Origin: Metridium senile
Lineage: Eukaryota > Cnidaria > Anthozoa > Actiniaria > Metridiidae
Length of the DNA stretch: 64,000 nucleotides
Assembly: GCA_949775045.1 (NCBI GenBank)
Contig: OX459096.1
Coordinates: 32,349,223 to 32,413,222, forward strand
Direction of reading: 5' to 3'
In this document: piece by piece, positions 14,690 through 26,413 of the stretch
Numbering within the stretch: position 1 is the first letter of the stretch
How the letters are laid out: every line of letters starts with the position of its first letter
Notes under the pieces: model-generated
Told to the model about the DNA's origin: nothing
Seen by the model: the letters and a program-made list of their open reading frames with translations, nothing else
The model's database searches: none
Made by a program: the position numbers and the translations under genes

Positions 14690-15796
14690 AGATGAAATAC
14701 ATGGTTTTGAACCATCACATTGAAAACATTCAAAGGTGTAGGAGTAATGACAATGAAATTGTGCAACATTGTATTCTTAGTGTGTAATGATGCATCCATC
14801 ATGACACAAAATGATATTATATTTTCAGTGTAGTGTGCTATGCAGTAGAAGTTTACAAGCTGCTGCTGTGTAGGAAACTACTTACAGTGAAATGATCCTG
14901 GTATTATAACTTTAAAAAAGCATTTGTTTCATTGCAAGTTGCAGTGTAAATGATGCATGTATTGACACTGGCTACAAACAATAATTTCATGACACTTTGT
15001 AATTTGTTTTGCATTAGAGTTAGTGCTTTGATGATATGTAAATTATAAAATTGCAATGATTGCCATTGCTAATTCCACTTGCATTAAGACTGTTAGGCAG
15101 CATGTTGCACAAATTTGTTGCCTCTATAACTGCACCTTGAGTGTTGTAATGCACAGATTGAACAAGCTTGGTCGATTGAGGTTTATTGTATTCTTTAATT
15201 TTTCTCAATGGTAACATAGCTTTTAAACAAAGCATGTTAACATAAAATACTGTATTCAAATGGAAACAAAAGAGTAATAAAATCCTGAAATAAAACACTT
15301 TTCCTCTTTTTTTCTGTGGATACCAAAACTCTGCATGTCCCGGATGTCAGAGCGCGCTTGTTTTCCCGCCATCCGCAGTTTATTTTTTATTTTTACTAAT
15401 TTTATATTTGTTTATTCGCTAGTTTCTTTATTTATTTCATGTATTTCTTTATTCTATTATTTAATCATTTATATGTTAATTATTATTTTGGCTAAATTTC
15501 GAGAAAGCCGGCAATGTTTCAAAACGGGGCATGCAAATTGTTCACTATGGTAACACGTTGTCCAAGTTGAAAAAGTATCAAATCAAGCAATTTTTCGGAG
15601 TTTGCACCACAATAACGACGACTCCCATCTTTTGTTTTAAAAATTTATAAACATTTACAAAAGCTGTGTGTGTTGCCATGGTTTTGTTAACGAATAACTA
15701 TTTCTTTATATGGTCATTTGTGTTCACAAATTATGATTTACAGTTTTCCAGAAATGTCCAGAAATACTATTTCAAAACATTAAAACGCCTTTTTAT
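14690..15796. other. PHB1 3' UTR and intergenic sequence
   Basis: After the PHB1 stop the sequence is AT-rich without convincing ORFs. AATAAA-like hexamers occur at about 15274-15295. No repeat or RNA gene recognised. Confidence 0.5.
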
Positions 15797-16930
15797 TTAT
15801 TTTTAAAACCATGACGCAAATAAGGCGTTGCTCTTTCGTAAATGCAGACAGCCATTAAAGGAATGGCCCTATGAAACTATTAATTATTCTTGTTTACACC
15901 CCCAAATAAATAAAATAAATCACTTTTTTTAACGTCATTTTTTTAACGTCTCGATGTATTTAGCCGGTGGCTAATTGGGGAGACTCACACTCACTACCTA
16001 GCTCTACGTTGAATATTTTAGCACACAACTCTGCTCACATGTTCATTTTTTTTATTATTAGTCGGGCTAGAAGGCCCGACTGTAGTTTTACCTTTTAGCC
16101 TATCTATCTGTCACGTCGCGTATAGTCCCCCATGATGCTTTGGGAACGAACACAGGAAGCCCAAAATAGAATTGTTTAGCCTCCTGTGTTGATTTTATGA
16201 CTAGCCCGACTTCACGCTCATAGAGCGTCTAGTTTATATTTAAAATCATGACGCAAATAAGGCGTTGCCCTTTCGCTGCACCAAATTATACTTTAGACTG
16301 TGATCTATGTTGATTGCTGATGCACAGTATCTATAAATGCAGATGGCCATAAAAGGAATGGCCCTATGGCGTTGCCCTTTCGCTGCGCCAAATTATATTT
16401 AGAGTATCTATTTAGATTGCTAACGGGTTTTCACTAGCCACGCAACGCAAGCGCAAACACAAGGGTTAATTTTAGAGTGAAAACGAGACGTGAATAAGCG
16501 CAAGCGCAAACAAACTATTCACTAGTGCCACGCGCAAGCACAAGCGCAAACGCAAGAAAAAAAGAATATTTTTTGATATCTTGCGCTTGCGTTATCACTG
16601 CGTCAAACGGTTTTCACGACGAAATAAGGTCTCTTGCGCTTGCGCTTGTGTTTGCGCTTGTGCTTGCGTCGCTAATGAAAAAGTATCTAAATGCAGATGG
16701 CCATAAAAGGAATGGCCCTATGGAACTATTAATTATTCTTGTTTATAACACCAAGAGTTTTTTAATTTTTAAAATCATGACGCTAATAAGGCGTTGCCCT
16801 TATTTCGCTGCGCCAAATTATACTTTAGACCGTGATCTATGTAGATTGCTGACTAAATGCAGTTGGCCATAAAAGGAATGGCCCTATGGAACTGTATTAA
16901 TTATTCTTGTTTATAACCCCACCAAGAATG
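15797..16930. repeat. Four copies of a ~170-bp repeat, two interrupted by other elements
   Basis: The unit contains CATGACGCAAATAAGGCGTTG, then CGCTGCACCAAATTATACTT, AAATGCAG(A/T)TGGCCATAAAAGGA and TTAATTATTCTTGTTTATAA. Copies are at about 15797-15910 (internally deleted), 16234-16368, 16369-16755 (split by the element at 16426-16681) and 16763-16930. A sequence with hairpins on GTCGGGCTAG/CTAGCCCGAC (about 16060-16225) lies between copies 1 and 2. Short ORFs here are not genes. Confidence 0.8.
16426..16681. mobile_element. Foldback MITE rich in GCGCAAGC motifs
   Basis: Ends GGGTTTTCACTAGC and GCTAATGAAAA are imperfect inverses. The interior is built from CGCAAGCGCAAAC motifs on the left, matched by GTTTGCGCTTG on the right. 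It interrupts a copy of the ~170-bp repeat. Its edges resemble the GTTTACAC(T)AGC ends of the 32554-32759 element. Confidence 0.75.
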
Positions 16931-17299
16931 CTTATCTATATTATTGGCAAAAGCTCCTTTTAATTTTAGTGACACATCCAATTGGCAAGCCTTAAAAACC
17001 ATGATTATTATTTGTAAACCATTCGTATATTTTCTCAAGTTTGGTCTAATAAAGCTTTTCCTGAAGTAGGAACAGTGTCTTTGCAACTTCTTCTAAGGTA
17101 CGTTTTACCGCTTTTAAAATAACAAAGCTCACTGTTAAAAGAAAACTGGACTAACCTAGCCTTCGTTGCAGACGTTTTATGTGATTTTCTCCCCTCCCAC
17201 AAAACATTGAAAAGAAAAAATATATAAAACATGGCCATATGCACACAATAACAAACACTTCACTAATAGATTATATGTATATATTTTTTATTAATAATT

Positions 17300-17555
17300 A
17301 ACAAAGAACACAAACCCACAAAATTGACAATTAAAGAGTGCCACAGTAAGTGTGACACACGAAATAACTTTAGTTAGGTTATTTACATTTATAATAGAAA
17401 ACAAAAATATTGAAACTAAATATTAATTTATAGAATATATAATAATAGAATATATAACTAAATATTAATTTATTGATAACACAAACACATTTACCATTAA
17501 AGAATGCCACAATAAATGCGACACACGAGATGACTATAGTAGGTTAATGTTATAT
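17300..17555. repeat. Diverged direct repeat pair
   Basis: ACAATTAAAGAGTGCCACAGTAAGTGTGACACACGA-type sequence at about 17325-17372 recurs at about 17490-17530 (ACCATTAAAGAATGCCACAA, then GCGACACACGA). The spacing is ~165 bp. It lies just beyond the 3' end of the hypothetical gene on the minus strand. Confidence 0.7.
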
Positions 17556-17917
17556 TATATTATATAAATTGTTTATTTCTGCATGTATGATATTGTTTAC
17601 GATATGAAATTTCTGATAAAAACTACAAATGAGCCATGAGCATACTAATTGCTTGGACATACACTTTTACATGACCAAAGGTTTGAAGCACTAACATAAT
17701 CAGGCACAGTTTTTTGATGCAATAAGATATCGAGTTCATATAAAAGCCTGTGGATATAGGTCAGCATAGCTACATATATTTTCAGTGGAGGTAAATTTAT
17801 TGGGGGCATAAACCATTCAAAGTTTAGACTCGAGCGCAACAAAAATTGAGTCATTGAGGAGGCCCCCCAATCAAAATTAAAAGGGTGCATTGGCACGTCC
17901 AACCACCCCCTATGATT

Positions 17918-18706
17918 TCATATACAAAGCCATTTGCGCAAATAACTAAAAGGGTTTTTGGTATTACTTTTGATCCTTTCAAACTTCATTTTAGCAGTAA
18001 TTAACGGAATGTCGCTGTCCAACTCAGCGCAAATGGCATTTCTTCTCCTCCCAAAGAAATTCTTCCTCAGTCTGCGGCCGCCTAACAATTTGACTGGCCT
18101 CACATCGATATTCTTGGACAGTAAAGAAATAACTGACCTTCTAATTCCATCAACCCGGCTTGAAGAGCTCGACATCTTCTTGTCTGCAGTGATCGTTATT
18201 TTAACAATAGATTCTTGACTGGATAGCTTTCTTAGTTTGAAGGTTTTGATACTGGAGCTGGCATTGCTGAGCAGTGTTTTACCAGCAAGAGTTGGTAGTG
18301 AGAAAGAACGTGGCCTTTCATATCTTGGCCAGGTATCCTGCGACTTTTCCCAACCAATAGTCGTCTTTTGCTCTGGTTCATCTTTGGAGTGTATCAATGT
18401 GTAATGGCTTAGCCTACGAAATAGGTTTTTACGCAGAATACCTGGCAGACTATTGCTGATCTGATCGTCTATCATCATGATATTATGAGCAATATGCTCA
18501 GTTTTATTTGACTCTACCTTGCTTGTCACCCTCGACAACTGTAGCGTTGGTTCTTTAGTCCTGCTTTGAAGCATGGAGCAGTTTGTAGAAGGATCGTAGA
18601 AACTACAAACCCCGACTTTTCTTCTTCTTTTTCCTGGTATATCTTGAGAGCGCAGTGAGCCTGGTGACTCTGTGCTCGATGGCCTGTGTTGGCTTGGTAG
18701 AGACAT
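17918..18706 (-). CDS. Hypothetical basic, Ser-rich protein (262 aa)
   Basis: A single uninterrupted frame of 263 codons from ATG at 18706 to a stop at 17918-17920. I do not recognise the family. The product is Ser/Arg/Lys-rich and basic, without obvious signal peptide or membrane segment. Basic clusters include GKRRRKVG near residue 25 and LLGGRRLRKNFFGRRRN near the C-terminus, which could act in nucleic-acid binding or nuclear import (inference). Ser-rich stretches (MSSSSSR) suggest disorder. Length without stop in AT-rich DNA argues it is coding; the absence of any recognised domain and of visible introns argues for caution. Upstream, a duplicated block (19089-19225 and 19435-19580) could be regulatory. 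It could also be a lineage-specific gene or a domesticated or decayed element ORF. Confidence 0.5.
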   Translation of the reverse strand: MSLPSQHRPSSTESPGSLRSQDIPGKRRRKVGVCSFYDPSTNCSMLQSRTKEPTLQLSRVTSKVESNKTEHIAHNIMMIDDQISNSLPGILRKNLFRRLSHYTLIHSKDEPEQKTTIGWEKSQDTWPRYERPRSFSLPTLAGKTLLSNASSSIKTFKLRKLSSQESIVKITITADKKMSSSSSRVDGIRRSVISLLSKNIDVRPVKLLGGRRLRKNFFGRRRNAICAELDSDIPLITAKMKFERIKSNTKNPFSYLRKWLCI

Positions 18707-19088
18707 GGGTGTTTCGATCAGTTTGGCAGTGAAAGACTAACGGATCGTGAATAATCGATACTCATAACCCGATTTATATATGATATAGTAAGTACTCTCT
18801 TACGTACGTTGGTACGTACGTTGGTACGTCAATTTACATATATAACCTTGGCAACCACTAATAGTTTACATATGTAACCATGACAACCGACCACTAATAT
18901 ATGCAAACGGAAACGGCATGCAGCTCGATGATGGATAGTTCCTAATAAAACGTGTGTAATAAACTTGTATTCCGATATAACCATATATAATTCATAGAAA
19001 AGAGATGGTTATTATAAGCTTTGTTTGTAGCAAAATCCAAAATCATCCTGTTGTTAGCGATTTTTAATTTGGTCATTGTTACTTAGAA

Positions 19089-19580
19089 GAAGAAAAGGGT
19101 TTACCTTAGCAACGAGTTTGTTTTCCAATACCTATGATGATAAGATCGTCATATCTGACGTAAAATAACAAAAATTGAAAACATCTTATTTTATTTTTAT
19201 ACCGAAAATCATATCGTAGCTATTTAAAACTGGTATGGAAAATTTCCACATACTTTGGTAATATATGTTCTGTGATAGCACCAGACCCTATTTCTTGCTA
19301 ATTAATTAATTCTTCTATCAACAAAACTGTAGCCTGCGTACAGCCGGTTTAATTACCCGTAATAACGGTTATTACGGGTAATTAAACCGGCTGTACGCAG
19401 GCTACAAAACTGCGGCAGCACTCATTAAACGTGAATGAAAAGGGGTTACCTTAGCAACGAGTTTGTTTTCCCACAACTATGATGACTGAGATCGTCATAT
19501 GTGACGTAAAATAACCAAAATTGGAAACATCTATATTTATCATGTTTATTTTCATACAGAAAATCGTAGCTAGTTTCGCC
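19089..19580. repeat. ~140-bp direct duplication containing TGACGTAA
   Basis: Two copies (about 19089-19225 and 19435-19580) share TTACCTTAGCAACGAGTTTG, TATGATGA, GATCGTCATAT, TGACGTAAAATAAC and AAATCGTAGCTA. The TGACGTAA core is CRE/bZIP-like and is kept in both copies. A palindromic MITE (19330-19404) sits between them. Confidence 0.8.
19330..19404. mobile_element. Perfect 75-bp palindromic MITE with 8-bp target-site duplication
   Basis: Arms of 37 bp are exact inverses around a single central base at 19367. Termini are TAGCCTGCGTACAGCCGG and its inverse. The direct repeat CAAAACTG flanks it (19322-19329 and 19405-19412). The termini match those of the 341-bp element at 7652-7992, so both belong to one family. 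Confidence 0.92.
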
Positions 19581-19730
19581 TTAATATAATATCAATTCCA
19601 ATATTGAAAGGGGTTCGTGGGAGTTGCATGATTTAGAAATTCAGAATTCTGACAAAAGATCGTTACATAATAATAATAATTTCGGGCTTCTATAATTGCA
19701 ATTACATAAATTGCTTATTTCTCTGCGACG

Positions 19731-19732
<2 letters not shown>

Positions 19733-19777
<45 letters not shown>

Positions 19778-19793
19778 AATAATAATAATAATA
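19733..19793. repeat. (ATC)n microsatellite followed by (ATA)n
   Basis: About 15 ATC triplets are followed directly by ATA triplets. Simple repeat. Confidence 0.95.
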
Positions 19794-20062
19794 AAAATGT
19801 TTAATAATTATATATACTGAATATTAATCGCATTTTTTGGTAAAAGACCGCTAAGTATATAGGTGCAATATTGCAATACCCGCTAAAGTCAGCAAATACA
19901 TGTGACGGGTTACACTCAAATGTACACTCCCCTTCATTTCTATGTATTCAAATTCATCCGTATAAACTTATACTGAGTACTATATTCTTTTACATATAGT
20001 AAAACCATCCTCCCTTTTCACTATTAGTAGAAAAAAATCCTATTCTAGCAGCGCATAGCTTC

Positions 20063-21370
20063 CAATAATAATATTTATTTTGAACACACGGCTAAATTTG
20101 ATGTGGGTATCACCTCATTGCTTCCAGTCTTAGCACTGTATGTCACAGAAAGGTTTTAAGTAGGCTCTTAAAAGTAGAAAGTTCAGTGCAAGATCGTATA
20201 TCTTGTGGCATGGAGTTCCACAGCTCAGGGGACGCGTACGAAAAGGCCCTCTTACCATAAGAATTTAGGTTGTAAGAGGGCTTAGACAGAAGATTAAGGC
20301 CAGAAGATCTTAAGGTTCTTGCAGGTTTGTAAACTTGAAGTAGGTCAGAAAGATACGAAGGAGCACAGTTATTGAGAGCTTTGAAAGTAAGTAGTAAAAT
20401 CTTGTACTGTATACGTTGTTCTATGGGTAACCAATGAAGGCTACGCAGCACAGGAGAAATATGCTCAGATTTATGTGAAAAAGTAAGTACCCTGGCTGCA
20501 GCATTCTGTACAAGCTGTAGTTTTTGAAGCGATGATTTAGACAGTCCATAAAGAAGGGAGTTGCAGAAGTCAAGTTTAGAAGAGATAAATGCGTGTATAA
20601 GGGTCTCACAAGCTTTGACACTGATGTGTTTTCTAATTTTTGAGATATTTCTCAAATGAAAAAAGCAGGATTTACAGATGGAAGCAATCTGGTGATCAAG
20701 AGATATATTTTCATCAAAAATAACACCAATATTGCGAGCCTTTGCTGAAAATGAGATGTCATGACCTGCAATATTCACAGAGTCAATAGAAGGCCTGGGA
20801 CGAAAGGAGGAAGATAACAGTATAATTTCTGTTTTGTCGCCATTCATCTTAAGACAATTCTGGAACATCCACTTGTCTAACTCATTCACACAAGCCTCAA
20901 GTATTGACTTAGCATTATCCAGCTGAGACAAAGATGACGTTGAAAAGGTTATATACAGTTGTGAATCATCTGCGTATAAGTGGAAATTGATATCATAGCC
21001 TCGAACAATATCTCCAATTGGTGACGTATACAACATGAAAAGAATAGGCCCGAGAATGGAGCCTTGTGGCACTCCACAGTCGAGGGTTTGAGAATTTGAT
21101 TTACCACTTTCTATACTGACAAATGACTTACGATGTGACAAATAAGACCTGAACCAGTCAAGCGCAGTGCCACTGATGCCATATCTTGTTTCAAGCCTTT
21201 TCAAAAGAATAGCATGGTGGACGGTATCAAAGGCTGCTGACAAATCAAGCAGAACTAAGATGGCAGAACAATTGTTGTCTATGGCATGAAGGATGTCATT
21301 TTGGACCCTTACAAGAGCGGTTTCTACACTGTGGCGTTTTTTATACGCAGACTGGAATTTGTACATGCTG
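20063..21370 (-). mobile_element. 5'-truncated LINE with reverse-transcriptase domain (CR1/L2-like)
   Basis: A 407-codon frame (20143-21366, minus strand) covers most of a non-LTR retrotransposon reverse transcriptase: QSAYKKRHSVETAL, LLDLSAAFDTVHH (first catalytic Asp), CGVPQGSILGPILF, YADDSQLY (catalytic YADD box), CLKMNGDKTEI, ARNIGVIFDENISL, then the C-terminal LHWLPIEQRIQYKILLLTFK and TLRSS segment. No stops interrupt it. The 3' side ends near 20063 with an ATT-repeat tail. The N-terminal RT part, endonuclease and ORF1 are absent. It belongs to the same broad clade as the intron 7 fragment of PHB1 but is a different family. Confidence 0.93.
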
Positions 21371-21681
21371 TCAAGATGTCATAGTTTTGATCTAGTAGGC
21401 TGTTTTGATACTTTGCTGACATGATTCATGTATGCTTTTCATTGTTCTGCTCTGCTTGTCACAGAATGAGAACAAATTGAAATTACTAGTGTAACAATTG
21501 AAATTTGAAAAAAAATTGACGAGAATTATTTTATAATGATCACAATAAATAAGGTAAAAACAAAAAATATAAGATGGCAAGACAGGCCTAAATGATTTTT
21601 GTTAGTAGTCGCAATTGGTTTTTCTAAATTGGAAATAACTACGGAAAATCGCAGAAGGAAATCAGAAGTTGAGGCAGATGC

Positions 21682-21824
21682 CCGGGGGCAAAAATCAGTT
21701 CTAAGGGTCGTTTTTACTCTTCTTTATTTGTATCTGAGCGTACCTTTTAGGGGTCATTTTTAAAATCTCCGCCGATCACCCCTACCACTTGGACAAAGGG
21801 AGTACCCCCCCCCCCCCCCCGGGG
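21682..21824. mobile_element. Short copy of the CCGGG/G-run MITE with 8-bp duplication
   Basis: Starts CCGGGGGCAAAAAT and ends with AAGGGAGTACCCC, a C run and CCCGGGG, matching the termini and AGTACCCC motif of the 3666-4005 element. Direct repeats GCAGATGC at 21674-21681 and 21825-21832 mark the target-site duplication. Confidence 0.82.
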
Positions 21825-21832
21825 GCAGATGC

Positions 21833-24800
21833 AGGACTATTTTTGACTCCTCCTCCGTGTACCGGGCACAGTCTATTTAATTCAATAGAAACAACAAAAG
21901 ACTCCAAGTTAAACAATCAATTGAACGAAACTAGCAAAGAATACAATAGATTTCCAGAGCAAGGGGCCATTTTGCATGACCATGCGCGAAATGCTGTACT
22001 GTGGCATCGCAATGCAGGCTCACCACAGGCTACCCACTCATTCACTTGTAACAAAATGTCGCTGAGCTATCGCGTTTTGTTATATTTATCTATCTTTCTT
22101 ATCATTTCCATCGCTATTTGTGAGTGTAGCAAAAACAATTTGAAATGTGCAGTATGCAACTAAAAAATTTCAGTCGCAGAAAGTAAAATTTCTAGGCAAA
22201 GCAGCACTTTTTATGGCAGAAAATTGAAAATTTCGCTACCTTACCCAATTTTTCCAACAAATCAAACATGATAAATCGAAAGCACAGAAACTAAGGACAT
22301 AAAATCAAATGGAATTTGTGTGGTATTCTCTCACACAAGTCAGCTATGTAATCAAGAATAATAATAACCATATTTGCATAATCATACTGTGTTTGATCGA
22401 TATGATGCTTCATAAAAAGCCAACAAATTGTTCGATTGCTGGGATATCGAGAATCTCCTTTCATGAAGGGTACATCAACTAAATGTGTCTTACTCCAGGC
22501 TCGAGTATTTCGAAGTTCAAGAGTTTTGACCAATTAATTATAATGATCATGTAAATGTTTACACCGTTTGATGGGCAAAAAAATCCATCTTCCCAAATTT
22601 TCCAATTAAAGATCCACTATAAAACATTACCAATGCATATGGATATCATCATTTCTGCTTAAAACACATTGGTATTTTCACTACATTTAATAACATTTCA
22701 AGATGAAAAATGCCGAACAGACTGAATTTATCAATTATGACATGAAGGCAATATGAAAATTTTCGCCACCCATTGTAGTCGATTTTAACACAAAATGTTG
22801 TGATACAGTACAAATAGCATCCCACTCATCTTGTTAAAAGACCTGGCATCAGATAGTCTTTTCAGATTTCCTGAGTTACACCGACGGCAAAGTATGGCCT
22901 TAACCACGTTACAGTCGCCATTTTCTCTTCTCCGCGAGTCAGCTTGAATGACTCTTTTAATATGTTTTCTCGAAACTATACTCCAATTATTTCACTTGGA
23001 TCGCATATAGGACACATATTCGATATCAGCCTTAATGTTTGAGTCTGATCAATTAATGACATTAATTGCAGAAGAAGAAAAAACGGATTTTTTGAACATA
23101 TATTTATGTGAGCACCTCTACTGAGAGAACGTGATACGAGCAAGTGCTATGACCAGGGCAACTCAAGTGTGACGCACATGCGCAGTGAAATGGCCCCTTG
23201 TTAGATTTCCAGTACACAACAAAGGAGTCCTATATGATTTGCCACATAAAAAGGTCCTTTCCTTTCCTTTCCTTTCCTTCCAAGAATCAATGTGTGTTGT
23301 TCGTGATTCATTTTGTGTCCTTATTAGTTACTGAATGCAAAGCAGTCAGCCCTACTTCTACGCAAAAAAAAAAAAAAACTCCGAGGAAACGAGTTGAAGT
23401 TCGATCGAGTGAAGAAGTCGAGAGCTTCAACTATTCATTCCTCGTAGTTTTCGCGTTAAATTAGATACTGTTTTGTAGTATAAACTGAGGACACAAAACG
23501 AAAAAGGAGCACTGATCACACATTTTTCCATGGATGGATGTAGCCGAGTTCTTCTATCAATATTGTCAAAAAGTAGGAAAGATATATTCCTAGCTGTGAT
23601 CCATTTTTTAACTTTCCGATAATAGAAACCAATTCATTTTTCTTAAAAACGAATATAACTTCCTTTTTTTCTTTAAACAGCTACTTGAATATCAATCCAT
23701 GTCCTGCCTATCTCCATATCTCATCGTCGTCGTGTAATAGGCATTAAGAGCCATCATTCTGTCGGACATGTAACCCATATCTTCATCTTTCTAAGTTGTA
23801 TTATCTGATCATCTGACCAGTGTTAATGCAAGGTAAAACAACCTAACATTATCTGTTGATTGCCTAAGTTAGTTATCAAAGGATGTTGTAGACACACTAA
23901 TGGAAAAACGAACATGTCCGAGATACTTTATCGGTAGAGTCTTAACGTTAATCGCAGACAAGCACTCATTAAGTCAATAACTTGACTCTTCAATCAACAC
24001 AAATCTTCGTTTCCTTCAATTACAGTCAAGCGCTTTCAATAGCTTTAAATTGACTGTGAAGTTGTTTATTTAGAGTGGTGTTAGAGCCTCTTTTATCGCG
24101 TTACTGCATGCATAAATAACATGGGCTGTGTCGAACAATACCACAGGAAAATTACACCAGAACACTGCTTATAGAGCAAAGATTTAATTTGTTTTGTTTT
24201 AAGCTTTCTTTTAATCATGTGAACTTTTGGTATATGTGTTGTTCTGTGAATTATTTCAAGTGTACGATATTTGAAGTGATGACTACTTATTTGGTCAAAT
24301 ATAAAATCTCAAGCCCACAAGCCTTTTTCTATGGGTTGGTCGGTTGGTCACTTGTTCTTCATCACCACAATAAGTCTGTAACTGTTACATTGTCAAAGAC
24401 TAGGACATTTGTGAATGTTTTTCTCTTTAGGGGTACTTTGTAGTGAGTTCACGTATTTGATAGCTGTCAATAGCAGATAGCAAAGCACCTAGCTACTGTC
24501 TAAAGGTTTTGTTCTAATGTAATCAAATATCAATACGAAAATTGATCACTCTCTATCAATAACAACATGGAAATGGTTTACAAAACCGACAAATGTGAAT
24601 ATCTTCTTCACCTTGTCGTCGCGTGCTGTTTCTCGACAAAATCTACACCAGTTTTTGTTAGCTTCTGCATACTATAAAGACCTTTGGGAAAAATTATAAA
24701 TGATTTATCTGGCCTCTGAGTGTGGTCCGGTTTGGTTTAATCTTGTGTAATCCATTTGCTCATCTGTTCCTAATAAAGAAGTGACATATTTTGTATGATG

Positions 24801-24838
24801 TGTAAATATACTCTACCAAATAAAATTCCTGATTCAGA
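21833..24838. other. Intergenic, ~3 kb, no gene recognised
   Basis: AT-rich sequence with scattered short ORFs and no family signature. A short CCTTT repeat is at about 23257-23280 and a poly(A) run at about 23366-23379. The last part should contain the leader and promoter of the first Msx-like gene, but no TATA box or clear motif stands out. Confidence 0.5.
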
Positions 24839-26413
24839 ATGGGGTTTGTAGCTTATAAACCGCCCGCGGAGTGCACGGATACTAGTTGCACCAAAATGTC
24901 CCAGAACGACACAACGTCTGCCTTCACAAAGACTAACCAGTCTAGCACACCAAAAAATGGTCTCTCGTTCTCAATAGAAAGAATTCTTGCAATCGAAAGC
25001 AAGCGACAATCCAACGCGCACGAACCGCCTAAACCTAGAAAACCCTCTTCTGAATCACTTGTAGATCTACCATGGCTTTCTTACACAAGATACAGTCCTC
25101 CAAAGTTACCTAGTAAGTAAAGCTGAAGAATATTTTAACTCTTTATAAAGATACGTTACAAATGGGACTTTTCGGAAATATGAAAATCCCCTGTACGCAT
25201 GTTTGTAGGATTCGATGATGACCTGGGTTTGAGATTGAATTATCAGTTGTTCTAATAATCAATTTTAATCACAGCTTAACCCCAGGGTAGAGTTTGATAA
25301 TATGACCTAGACGACATACCTTGGGCTTTCAACAGTTTGATAATGTTCTTGATTGCACGGCTTTAAAAGAACATTTAGGGACGGTCTAATAGTAATTTAA
25401 TAGCTCGGTCATGTTAAGTTACAGCTCTTATTGACAACTTTCAAACATTAAACTTCTACCTATATTTATATATATAGCCGTTAAACCAACGTGATCATAA
25501 TAAAACCTAAAAAGAACACAGTGAAACACGAACATTGAAGTTTCCTTTTAGCCGATTTAAACGAACAAAGGTTTAGAGATATCTGATTGATTTGATAGCC
25601 GCATGCGAATAATAGTGACCTGTGTATGTACGTCATTCGTTCCGTCCGAAATGTTAATGCTTTTGACTGAAGTAGGTGTACAGACGTTCACAAACACATA
25701 CGTAAGTTTTATTTGAAGTTTACAAGCATGGTGGTCAGTTGACATAATAATTTAGCAATCGCAATGTGAATAGAATTAACATTGACATCTGAAACGTCAG
25801 TAAGTAACTGTCTTATTTTGGTGTTTAAGTCATCACTTGTACTCTAGTGAATTTTGACTATATTCAACATCTTAAACGTTAGTATAAACTCCTTTTGCGT
25901 TGTTTAAATTGCACGTTTTTACTCTATAGTTTGTTTTCCATTCAGACGTGTGAACAGACTAGCTTTAATTGATATGCAGTACTTGTACAAATTGTACAAA
26001 AATATGTTTAACTGTTAATCATTGGTAACACCTTTGGTTTACAGTACCACTTCTTCTAAAGGGGTTTGCTTGTTTGATTCTCAGGAGCAAAAAGGAAGAA
26101 GAATACCACGCGAAAGTCAAGTGGAAACCCAAGGGTGCCATTCTCGACATCACAGTTAATGACATTAGAGCATAGATACCTACAACAAAGATACCTGTCG
26201 ACTTCTGAAGTCAAAAAACTATCAGACTCTCTCAGCCTTTCAGACCATCGAATTAAAATTTGGTTTCAAAATAGAAGGGCAAGAGAAAAGAAGACTTCAA
26301 GTTCTTGGAACAAGAAAACCCAGAATACCACAGCAACTGTGTTTGACCATGGCAGGCATCTGGTACCAGGATGGTTGGACGGCCTTCCTGACAACGTTTG
26401 GATAAGAGATTAG
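24839..26413 (+). CDS. Msx-like homeobox protein, copy A
   Basis: Sequence-specific transcription factor, probably a repressor. Exon 1 is 24839-25112 and exon 2 is 26085-26413, with split codon A|GA and consensus splice sites (GTAAGT donor). The protein is 200 aa from ATG 24839, or 181 aa from ATG 24896; I favour 24896 because the second copy also begins with Met-Ser. N-terminal EH1 motif LSFSIERIL (Groucho/TLE recruitment) corresponds to LPFSVEAL of Msx. LPWLSYTRYSPPKLP precedes the intron. The homeodomain has no gaps: P7, F8, L16, Y20, L26, W48, F49, Q50, N51 (KIWFQNRRAREKK). Pro at position 7 with PFSTSQL and YLS is characteristic of Msx. Basic RAKRKKN leads into it. Divergent from bilaterian Msx (H/R/Y replacements in helix 1). 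Paralogue of the gene at 36479-39962; the intron is 972 bp. Confidence 0.9.

Noticed and set aside
21789..22163. 124-codon ORF beginning in a C run
   Set aside because: It begins inside the G/C-run MITE and has no conserved domain; likely chance.
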